Below, piece after piece: positions 7,848-13,714 of a stretch of DNA of 13,714 nucleotides (position 1 is its first letter; every line of letters starts with the position of its first letter). A program made the translations under genes and the position numbers. The notes beneath the pieces were generated by a model that saw only the letters and a program-made list of their open reading frames with translations, was not told where the DNA came from and did no database searches. The DNA is from CBDUBU01 sp965365465 (lineage in GTDB: Bacteria > Bacteroidota > Rhodothermia > Rhodothermales > DASSAV01): contig CBDUBU010000091.1 of the NCBI GenBank assembly GCA_965365465.1, positions 1 through 13,714 on the forward strand. Reading direction: 5' to 3'.

Positions 7848-9539
7848 ATGGCCGGCAAATACACATTAGGTCTTGATTACGGGACCAACTCGGTTCGCGC
7901 CCTTGTGGTCGATGTCCAGACGGGCGAGGAAGTTGGCACGAGCGTTTTTGCCTATCCTTCGGGCCGTCACGGCGTTCTGCTCGACGCACGCGACCCTGAC
8001 CTTGCGCGTCAGAACCCGCAGGATTATCTGGATGGGCTGATCGAGAGTGTCAGCGGCGCCCTCGCCGATGCCGCCCGGCGCGACGGCTTCGAACCGGCCG
8101 GCATCATCGGCATCGGCATTGACACGACCGGCTCCTCGCCGCTTCCTGTGGACAGGGAAGGCCGTCCGCTGGCGTTCGATGCGCGTTTCAGAGACAACCT
8201 GAATGCCCAGGTATGGCTCTGGAAGGATCACACAGCCCATGCCGAGGCGGCAGAGATCACGCGCCTGGCGGCAGAGGTAAGGCCGGAATATCTGGCCAAA
8301 TGCGGAGGCACGTACAGTTCAGAGTGGTTCTGGTCGAAGCTTTTGCATTGCCTTCATGTAGATCCGGAGGTGTTCGGGCACGCATTTACCTGGGTGGAGC
8401 ACGCCGACTGGATGCCGGCGGTGCTAACCGGAACTGACGATCCGGACGCGCTCCGCCGTTCAATCTGCGCGGCAGGCCACAAGGCCCTGTTCAACCGGCA
8501 ATGGGGTGGCTATCCGGATGAGGCTTTCCTCGCGGCGCTGGACGAACGATTGGCCGCGCTTCGGCGCACCCTTCCCGATGAAGCCTACAATGTTTCGGAA
8601 CCGGCCGGTTTTCTGACGGAAGCGTGGGGGGAGCAACTTGGATTGCCTGCGGGCATTCCTGTTGCCATAGGCGCTTTCGACGCCCACCTGGGCGCCATCG
8701 GGTCGGGCATTCGATCCGGCACCCTTGTCAAAATCATTGGCACCTCGACCTGCGACCTGATGGTAGCTCCGATGGAGGAGGATCTGTCCGACATTCCGGG
8801 GCTGTGCGGCATCGTGCCGGAATCGGTGTTGCCGGGTCAGTTCGGACTTGAAGCCGGACAGTCGGCAGTAGGCGACATCTTCAACTGGTTCGTTGCGTCG
8901 CTGAAACCGGAGGGTAAAAACCACGTGACGTTGACGGAAGAGGCTGAACGGCTGGTTCCCGGCGAAAGCGGCCTGCTTGCGCTGGACTGGCACAACGGAA
9001 ACCGCACGGTGCTCGTGGACCAACGCCTGACAGGGCTGATCCTGGGGCTTACGCTGCACACCTTGCCAGCTGAGATTTACAGAGCGCTCGTAGAGGCAAC
9101 GGCTTTCGGAGCGCGCGTCATCATGGAACGCTACGAAGAGTACGGTCTCCAGGTCGAACGCATTGTCAACTGCGGAGGCATCTCGGCAAAAAACCGGCTG
9201 GTGATGCAGATTTACGCGGATGTCATGGGGCGCCCGCTTGCGATCTCCCGGAGCACACAGACCTGCGCGTTGGGCGCTGCAATCAGTGGGGCAGTTGTAG
9301 CCGGGGCCGAGGCAGGAGGCTACAGCCATTTCACCGAAGCGGTGGAAGCCATGACCGGTGTGCAGGAGGAGATCTTTATCCCTATAGAGGAGCATCGCAT
9401 AATCTACAACCGGCTTTATGCGCTCTACCGCCGCCTGCACGATGCGTTCGGAGTAAAAGGATCGCAAGATGATCTCTACGACGTTATGAAAACACTACTC
9501 GAAATTCGCGATGAGGCAAAGCACGGGGATGTCGCTTGA
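7848..9539 (+). CDS. araB: ribulokinase (L-ribulose kinase)
   Basis: Cytoplasmic FGGY-family kinase that phosphorylates L-ribulose with ATP to L-ribulose 5-phosphate, the second step of L-arabinose use. Its 563 residues match the usual araB length (E. coli about 566). The ATPase phosphate loop is GLDYGTNSVRALVVD (8-22). Other motifs are GIDTTGSSPLPVD (90-102), LWKDHTA (124-130), TYSSEWFWSKLLH (155-167), GAFDAH with catalytic Asp278, GTSTCD (298-303), LEAGQSAVGDIFNWF, and NCGGISAKN near the C-terminus. These follow ribulokinase rather than xylulokinase or glycerol kinase. The gene overlaps araD by 11 bases, so the two are surely co-transcribed. The start at 7848 gives the family-typical N-terminus (MAGKYTLGLDYG), with only a weak ribosome binding site. 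araA is not nearby. Confidence 0.96.
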   Translation: MAGKYTLGLDYGTNSVRALVVDVQTGEEVGTSVFAYPSGRHGVLLDARDPDLARQNPQDYLDGLIESVSGALADAARRDGFEPAGIIGIGIDTTGSSPLPVDREGRPLAFDARFRDNLNAQVWLWKDHTAHAEAAEITRLAAEVRPEYLAKCGGTYSSEWFWSKLLHCLHVDPEVFGHAFTWVEHADWMPAVLTGTDDPDALRRSICAAGHKALFNRQWGGYPDEAFLAALDERLAALRRTLPDEAYNVSEPAGFLTEAWGEQLGLPAGIPVAIGAFDAHLGAIGSGIRSGTLVKIIGTSTCDLMVAPMEEDLSDIPGLCGIVPESVLPGQFGLEAGQSAVGDIFNWFVASLKPEGKNHVTLTEEAERLVPGESGLLALDWHNGNRTVLVDQRLTGLILGLTLHTLPAEIYRALVEATAFGARVIMERYEEYGLQVERIVNCGGISAKNRLVMQIYADVMGRPLAISRSTQTCALGAAISGAVVAGAEAGGYSHFTEAVEAMTGVQEEIFIPIEEHRIIYNRLYALYRRLHDAFGVKGSQDDLYDVMKTLLEIRDEAKHGDVA

Positions 9540-10230
9540 CGCACTGAAAGAAAAGGTCTGGAAGGCTAATCTGGATCTGGTGGAGGCAGGACTTGTGGCG
9601 CTGACATGGGGAAACGCCAGTGGGGTTGACCGTGAGGCGGGCATCATTGCTATCAAGCCAAGCGGAGTCGGGTACGAGACGATGCAGCCGGATGACATGG
9701 TCGTGGTGTCGCTCGAGACAGGAGAGGCGCTGGAAGGATCGCTGCGTCCCTCTTCGGACACTCCCACGCACTTGCACCTCTACCGTCAGTTTGGTAGAAT
9801 CGGCGGAATCGTTCACACGCATAGTCGCTGTGCTGTGAGCTGGGCGCAGGCTGAACGCGAAATACCCTGCCTCGGGACGACCCATGCCGATCACTTCTAT
9901 GGAGCCATCCCGGTAACGCGGCGTATGCGCGACGATGAAATTCAGGATGCCTACGAACACAACACGGGCGGAGTCATCGTCGAATGCTTCAAGGAAGGCG
10001 GCCTCGATCCTGCGGCGGTTCCAGGGGTGCTGGTTGCAGGACACGGACCTTTTGCCTGGGGCGCTGACGTCGCAAAGGCTGTAGAGAACGCGATTGTTCT
10101 GGAATCCGTCGCGGGGATGGCGCTAAACACCTTTCTCCTCAATCCTGAAGCAGTCTCTATTCATCGAACCCTGCTCGACCGGCATTTCCTGCGGAAACAT
10201 GGCGCAGGCGCCTATTACGGCCAGGGTTGA
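9529..10230 (+). CDS. araD: L-ribulose-5-phosphate 4-epimerase
   Basis: Class II aldolase-fold, metal-dependent enzyme that interconverts L-ribulose 5-phosphate and D-xylulose 5-phosphate, feeding arabinose into the pentose phosphate pathway. The 233 residues follow E. coli AraD closely from end to end: LTWGNASGVDRE (25-36), IKPSGVGYETMQPDDMVVV, PSSDTPTHLHLY, GGIVHTHSRCA, GTTHADHFYG, PGVLVAGHGPFAWG, and a C-terminal LRKHGAGAYYGQG. The metal ligands known from E. coli appear as His96, His98 and His172, with Asp77 and Asp121 in the expected active-site positions. I prefer the ATG at 9529, which gives the family N-terminus MSLDALKEKVWKANL and an 11-base overlap with araB; an in-frame ATG at 9511 would add six residues. 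Translation is probably coupled to araB. It converges with the NAD(P)-binding gene 46 bases downstream. Confidence 0.96.
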   Translation: MSLDALKEKVWKANLDLVEAGLVALTWGNASGVDREAGIIAIKPSGVGYETMQPDDMVVVSLETGEALEGSLRPSSDTPTHLHLYRQFGRIGGIVHTHSRCAVSWAQAEREIPCLGTTHADHFYGAIPVTRRMRDDEIQDAYEHNTGGVIVECFKEGGLDPAAVPGVLVAGHGPFAWGADVAKAVENAIVLESVAGMALNTFLLNPEAVSIHRTLLDRHFLRKHGAGAYYGQG

Positions 10231-10275
10231 ACATGCCTTTACGCGGACGCCGCCATGCTGCCCGGTGATTGGAAG

Positions 10276-10938
10276 CTATCTTTCTTGTTTGGAACCGATC
10301 ATCACTGTGTGATTGGAGAATGGCTGCGCCTGTTCGACGGCATCCAGCATGAACGCCGCAACATCTCCTCGGGTGATCTTTGAGGTAATCCCATAGTAAC
10401 CAACGTGGCCGGCGCGGCCTGTCGGGCCTCCCTTTGCCAGTGTGACGGGACGGACAGCGAGCCAGTCGATTCCGCTCTGGGCGAATACGGCTTCCATGAA
10501 CGCGAGGTCCCGGTAAGCAACTCCCACATTTCCTCGGTCAATCATAAAGCGCACCACAGGGTGCAGGGCATCTCTGCTGTCGGCCACACCTGCTGCGCTG
10601 ATTGCGACGATGCGGCGAACCTCCTGTTTTTTCATGGCGTCCACGATGATACGGGCAATATGAGACGTCAGGTTAGAGGGAGAGAGCATGATTGACCACG
10701 GATTCTGCGGCATCACCCGTCTTATACCGATGCAGGACAGAACAGCATCCTGTCCGGAAAGGGCGCGCTCCATGTCTTCCTGCTGCAACACCTGCCCCCT
10801 TATTACCTCGATGCCGTCGGGCGGTGCATAAATAGTTTCAGGACGGACAAGGGCAGTTACCCGGTGTCCACGCTCACGCGCTAGACGCGCTGCCCACTGT
10901 CCACACCCGCCTGATGCTCCCAGTATGAGCAATTTCAT
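10276..10938 (-). CDS. NAD(P)-binding atypical SDR (NAD(P)H-binding / NmrA-like)
   Basis: A 220-residue Rossmann-fold protein of the atypical short-chain dehydrogenase group. The N-terminus MKLLILGASGGCGQWAARLARERGHRVTALVR carries the glycine-rich dinucleotide loop GASGGCG (residues 7-13); the Arg near residue 32 after the second strand suggests NADP preference. Further blocks are VIRGQVLQQEDMERALSGQDAVLSCIG and RRIVAISAAGV, then VRPVTLAKGG, all usual in the NAD(P)H-binding family (biliverdin-reductase-like, NmrA-like). No complete Tyr-x3-Lys active site is visible, so it may be a reductase of unknown substrate or a redox sensor. It lies 75 bases downstream of the MerR-type regulator on the same strand, so it probably shares its transcript and may be its target. 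It is convergent with araD and unlikely to belong to arabinose use. Confidence 0.82.
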   Translation of the reverse strand: MKLLILGASGGCGQWAARLARERGHRVTALVRPETIYAPPDGIEVIRGQVLQQEDMERALSGQDAVLSCIGIRRVMPQNPWSIMLSPSNLTSHIARIIVDAMKKQEVRRIVAISAAGVADSRDALHPVVRFMIDRGNVGVAYRDLAFMEAVFAQSGIDWLAVRPVTLAKGGPTGRAGHVGYYGITSKITRGDVAAFMLDAVEQAQPFSNHTVMIGSKQER

Positions 10939-11013
10939 AGCGAAATAATGTATTTTATGTGTGCATTTCGATTTTGGAAGAGAAAGCGCCAGGGCATTAC
11001 CGGATAAAAAAAC

Positions 11014-11928
11014 TTATTCCGATTTCCGAGTTAACTGGACCTCCATGTACAGTTCCAACCGTTTGCGGGCGTAGTTCGCCAGATCGGTCATCGACGCTCC
11101 CAGGTATACCTGCTCCGGCCACACATCACGGCGCAGAAGCGCGCCTCTGCCGCCCGCAACGACCGCTATCTGTTGCTGCTTGAGCCAGTTCATCAGCGTC
11201 TCCATCTCCGCATCTAGCCTGATATCATCCAGGTGTGACGTGACAGCGACCCATAGCAGGTTCGGCGCATGGTCTTCAGCGGCTTGCCGGAGAGCGCCCC
11301 AGGGTGTATTGGCGCCGAGGTTGATTTCGCGGTAGCCTACGTCGGCCAGAACGGCAGCGGCCATGAGGCTTGGGAGCACATAAGGATCGCCCTCCGGCGA
11401 GCCGCCCAGCGCCAGTGGCGCGTCTGGTCCGGCAGGAGGAATGAGCGTGCGAATTTGATTGATGGCCTCGATGCATACGTTTGTAGCCATGTGCTCCAGG
11501 TAGATTCCTTCCTCGCCATGTTTCCACTGTTCGCCGAACCGGGTCAACGCCGCTGCAAGGGGGCCGTCGAACAATTCGCCCAGGCTGGTTCCAGTCAAGT
11601 AGCTATTGGCAATAATGCCCCGCACCTTGCTTGCTTCGCCCTCGACGAGCAAATGAAAAAGTGTCTCCCCGGTGAGCGCTCCTTCACGAGCTTCCGGAGA
11701 CAATCCCTGAATATCCGGCAGGCCCAGCAAATCCGGGCGCAACACGCGCATCTCTTGCTGTCTCACGAACCGCAGCACTTCGAGCGTCAGGATGCGCCGG
11801 TGTCCTCCGGCTGTTCGGATCACCTCGATAAGCCCGTCATCTACCCACCGCTTGATAGAAGATTCGCTGACGCCGATGATCTGTGCTGTTTCTTTAGGTG
11901 ATAGGGTTCGGGTCTGAATGGCCTGCAT
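11014..11928 (-). CDS. MerR-type regulator with CarH/LitR-like cobalamin-binding domain (His ligand replaced)
   Basis: A 304-residue regulator built like the CarH/LitR light-responsive repressors. Residues 8-60 are the MerR winged helix (TLSPKETAQIIGVSESSIKR, then IEVIRTAGGHRRI, with the AGGHRR wing). Residues about 85-165 fit the four-helix B12-binding cap and hold W135-x9-E145-H146, the W-x9-EH motif that packs on adenosylcobalamin in CarH. Residues about 170-295 fit the Rossmann-like cobalamin domain (PSLMAAAVLADVGYREINLGANTPW, VAVTSHLDD, VVAGGRGA). The cobalt-binding DxHxxG motif reads D181-P-Y183-V-L-P186 here, so the His ligand is Tyr, and the residue after W135 is Lys rather than CarH's His. 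It may therefore bind B12 differently or not at all. It is divergent from the fasciclin gene across a tandem repeat array and upstream of an NAD(P)-binding gene. A TACAAT box at 12009-12004 could be its -10. Confidence 0.88.
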   Translation of the reverse strand: MQAIQTRTLSPKETAQIIGVSESSIKRWVDDGLIEVIRTAGGHRRILTLEVLRFVRQQEMRVLRPDLLGLPDIQGLSPEAREGALTGETLFHLLVEGEASKVRGIIANSYLTGTSLGELFDGPLAAALTRFGEQWKHGEEGIYLEHMATNVCIEAINQIRTLIPPAGPDAPLALGGSPEGDPYVLPSLMAAAVLADVGYREINLGANTPWGALRQAAEDHAPNLLWVAVTSHLDDIRLDAEMETLMNWLKQQQIAVVAGGRGALLRRDVWPEQVYLGASMTDLANYARKRLELYMEVQLTRKSE

Positions 11929-12057
11929 AGGTAAGTGTTAGAGCTAGGTTTGGTGTTTTCCGGATCACTCAAGGCAAGATGTAAGGAGCGTCCATGAGGA
12001 CAAATTGTAACGAATGAAAAATGAGCATTGCTGACGGAACCTTCTATTCCGCACCGC

Positions 12058-12111
12058 TTTGAACGATATGAATGATTTGAACGTTTCGGATGTTTTGAGC
12101 GTTGCAGAAGA
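12058..12111. repeat. three 18-base tandem direct repeats (TTTGAACG units), candidate operator
   Basis: Units are TTTGAACGATATGAATGA (12058-12075), TTTGAACGTTTCGGATGT (12076-12093) and TTTGAGCGTTGCAGAAGA (12094-12111). Neighbouring units agree at 13 of 18 bases. Inside the array a 9-base sub-period is visible: TTTGAACGA, TATGAATGA, TTTGAACGT, TTCGGATGT, TTTGAGCGT. The array lies between the divergent MerR-type regulator and the fasciclin gene, upstream of both possible promoters. CarH/LitR-type regulators bind head-to-tail direct repeats, so this is a natural operator candidate, although their reported repeats have another sequence and period. Confidence 0.6.
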
Positions 12112-12224
12112 AAATACAAAAAGGCGGCAAAGAAACAAGGCGATACCGAGTAAAGGATCTGCTCTTACCCTCTTTCCGTGCCTGCGGCGCCATCCAGAAC
12201 AGAAAACCTAAACAAAGAGGATGC

Positions 12225-12773
12225 ATGATGATTAACACCCACGTAACCCGCGCCTTATCCCTGAGCGCAGCAGGAATAGCACTGATCTTGTTGGTCATGT
12301 TTCCTCTGCGTTTGAATGCCACTGCCTCCGGGCCGCAGGAGGGTCCTGCTCCCGAAAAGGATATCGTAGAAGTAGCCGTTGACGGCGGCTTCACGACATT
12401 AGTGGCAGCCGTCAAGGCGGCGGGCCTGGTAGAGACGCTGAAAGGAGAAGGTCCTTTCACCGTGTTTGCTCCGACGGACGAGGCCTTTGCCAAGCTTCCG
12501 GAAGGCGCCCTGGAAAACCTTCTAAAGCCGGAGAACAAGGACAAACTGGCAGCTATCCTGACCTATCATGTGGTTTCGGGCGCAGTAGGATCCAGTAAGG
12601 TAGTTTCCATGAAATCAGCAAAGACCGTTCAAGGCTCCGACCTGAACATAAAAGTGAAAGACGGCTCTGTGATGATTAATGATGCAACAGTAACCGCGAC
12701 GGACATAGAAGCGACTAACGGAGTCATTCATGTCATCGACACGGTCCTGATGCCGCCGGCAAGCACCCATTAA
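12225..12773 (+). CDS. secreted fasciclin (FAS1) domain protein
   Basis: Predicted exported single-domain fasciclin protein of 182 residues, of a kind linked to adhesion or extracellular matrix; no enzymatic role is expected. Residues about 7-35 are a signal segment (VTRALSLSAAGIALILLVMFPL), followed by a short Pro/Gly/Glu linker. One FAS1 domain fills about residues 46-177: IVEVAVDGGFTTLVAAVKAAGL, the H1 block GPFTVFAPTDEAFAKLPEG (76-94), LAAILTYHVVSG with the conserved YH motif (114-115), and the H2 block ATNGVIHVIDTVLMPP (163-178). Two adjacent ATGs (12225 and 12228) fit; AGAGG at 12216-12220 is 4 or 7 bases away, so 12228 is equally possible. An in-frame upstream ATG at 12102 would put 41 non-family residues ahead of the signal. 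It is divergent from the MerR-type regulator. Confidence 0.92.
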   Translation: MMINTHVTRALSLSAAGIALILLVMFPLRLNATASGPQEGPAPEKDIVEVAVDGGFTTLVAAVKAAGLVETLKGEGPFTVFAPTDEAFAKLPEGALENLLKPENKDKLAAILTYHVVSGAVGSSKVVSMKSAKTVQGSDLNIKVKDGSVMINDATVTATDIEATNGVIHVIDTVLMPPASTH

Positions 12774-12798
12774 TCAGCACCCACGCAACCTGGTTTCA

Positions 12799-12842
12799 GG
12801 CATCCGGTGCAGTTTCTACGGGAGGGGGACTCGCCGGATGCC
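12799..12842 (+). other. long-loop hairpin downstream of the fasciclin gene
   Basis: GGCATCCGG (12799-12807) pairs perfectly with CCGGATGCC (12834-12842) around a 26-base loop holding GGGAGGGGG; with one bulged base the stem extends through TCA/TGA outward. It starts 25 bases after the fasciclin stop. There is no T-tract, so it may be a Rho-aided 3' end, a stability hairpin or part of the SDR leader. Confidence 0.4.
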
Positions 12843-12940
12843 CTGAGCCGGGCCATTGGGGATTGCGCAGCTTTCGCCCAGGAGCGGCAAGCTGACCCGG
12901 TCTCCGGCTTTGCCAACAGATACGCTGGACAGGATTCGGT

Positions 12941-13693
12941 ATGAAACGCGAAAAAGACGCACCTGTTTACATTGTGTTAGGCGCTACGGGCGGGATTGGT
13001 TCTGCGCTCTGCAAGCTCCTGACGGCTGAAGGGGCGCAGGTGGTCGCAGGAGCGCGCACCGAAAATCACCTGCGCGAACTAGCTGAAAAGACCAACGCTG
13101 CTTTTTTCTCCCTTGATGCCACCGATCCAGAACAGGTACAGGCCATTGTCGGGCACACCACAGAGACGTACGGACACCTGAACGGAATGGTAAACTGTGT
13201 CGGCTCCATACTACTGAAACCGGCTCATCTGACGAGCGCTGAGGAGTATCACCGCACCATCACGCTCAATCTGAGCACGGCCTTTTACACGGTAAAAGCG
13301 GCGGCGCGGGCGATGATGAATAACGGCGGCGGCTCGATCGTACTTTGCTCGTCGGCGGCGGCGCAAACCGGGATTGCAAACCATGAGGCCATCGCTGCTG
13401 CAAAGGCCGGGATCATAGGCTTAACCCGCTCGGCGGCATCGACCTATGCAAACCGGGGGGTGCGTGTCAACTGCGTTGCGCCGGGTCTTGTCGAGACGCC
13501 AATGAGCGCAGCCATCCTCGGCAGCGAAGCAGCACGGAAACAATCTATCTCCATGCACGCACTTGGCCGGCTTGGAGAGCCTAACGATGTTGCGCAAGCG
13601 CTTCACTGGCTGCTCGACGGCAGCCGAAGCGGTTGGGTGACAGGCCAAGTAGTCGGTGTGGATGGAGGACTCGGCTCCGTCCGCCCCCGTTAG
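12941..13693 (+). CDS. short-chain dehydrogenase/reductase-family protein lacking the catalytic Tyr
   Basis: A 250-residue classical-length SDR. The NAD(P) loop is GATGGIG (14-20), preceded by a strand YIVLGAT. The structural Asn motif reads NCVGS (85-89) in place of NNAG, and Asn110 fits the catalytic-tetrad Asn. Ser138 sits in VLCSSAAA. The Y-x3-K motif is changed: in NHEAIAAAKAG the Lys is residue 155, but the Tyr position (151) is Ile. VNCVAPGLVETPM (177-189) and a C-terminal TGQVVGVDGG (234-243) are normal for SDRs. I recall a subgroup with the same NHEAIAAAKAG block, so this is probably a conserved feature and not a recent mutation; its activity is uncertain. The start at 12941 has AGGA at 12931-12934, 6 bases upstream. 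It is separated from the fasciclin gene by 167 bases with a hairpin. Confidence 0.9.
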   Translation: MKREKDAPVYIVLGATGGIGSALCKLLTAEGAQVVAGARTENHLRELAEKTNAAFFSLDATDPEQVQAIVGHTTETYGHLNGMVNCVGSILLKPAHLTSAEEYHRTITLNLSTAFYTVKAAARAMMNNGGGSIVLCSSAAAQTGIANHEAIAAAKAGIIGLTRSAASTYANRGVRVNCVAPGLVETPMSAAILGSEAARKQSISMHALGRLGEPNDVAQALHWLLDGSRSGWVTGQVVGVDGGLGSVRPR

Positions 13694-13714
13694 CGTTACG
13701 AGCAACCTTACACG

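Noticed and set aside
8460..9467. 335-codon minus-strand open frame
   Set aside because: Antisense to araB, whose motifs are unmistakable; a product of high GC in the opposite strand.
11269..11901. 210-codon plus-strand open frame
   Set aside because: Antisense to the MerR-type regulator, which has clear domain motifs in order.
12058..12111. Reading the repeats as a CRISPR array or as Bacteroidota -33/-7 promoter boxes
   Set aside because: Units are only 18 bases with no spacers, and the TTTG boxes are not at the 19-21-base spacing to a TAnnTTTG element needed for such a promoter.

Overview
The window reads as a piece of a bacterial chromosome of roughly 56-58% GC, probably from a member of the Bacteroidota/Rhodothermota side of the tree. 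That placement is inferred from the mix of families (heparinase II/III lyase, DUF5060/collagen-binding-like glycosidase, araB-araD, a B12-domain MerR regulator, a fasciclin protein) and from many starts with weak Shine-Dalgarno sequences; no rRNA or marker gene confirms it. I see no insertion sequence, CRISPR array, phage gene or tRNA.

Layout, left to right. 1-431 has no secure gene: there is a strongly GC3-biased open frame running off the left edge on the minus strand (possible gene remnant) and a terminator-like hairpin at 226-258. 432-1907 (+) is a long nitronate-monooxygenase-type flavoprotein with a cysteine-rich C-terminal part. It converges, with only 5 bases between stop codons, on a TetR regulator (1913-2494, -). 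The TetR gene is divergent from a secreted heparinase II/III-family protein (2724-4712, +), with a perfect 6+2+6 palindrome between them. A strong hairpin follows at 4760-4790, then about 420 bases without a credible gene. A small secreted protein of unknown function (5212-5700, +) has a strong ribosome binding site and a textbook terminator (5737-5777).

5877-7766 (+) is a secreted DUF5060 glycosidase with a C-terminal collagen-binding-like domain. It is followed by araB (7848-9539) and araD (9529-10230), which overlap by 11 bases. Together 2724-10230 looks like a small carbohydrate-use region: exported polysaccharide-cleaving enzymes next to two cytoplasmic pentose enzymes that convert L-ribulose to D-xylulose 5-phosphate. 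L-arabinose isomerase (araA), a transporter, SusC/SusD and an arabinose regulator are all absent from the window.

The right part has a minus-strand pair: a MerR-type regulator with a cobalamin-binding-like domain (11014-11928) and a downstream NAD(P)-binding protein (10276-10938). The regulator keeps the W-x9-EH motif of the CarH light-sensor family but has Tyr where the cobalt-ligating His should be. Divergent from it is a secreted fasciclin-domain protein (12225-12773, +). Between them lies a tandem array of TTTGAACG-like units with an exact 18-base period (9-base sub-period). The window ends with a short-chain dehydrogenase (12941-13693, +) whose catalytic Tyr position is Ile. The most unusual content is this regulator/repeat/divergent gene set, followed by the cysteine-rich flavoprotein and the Tyr-less SDR.
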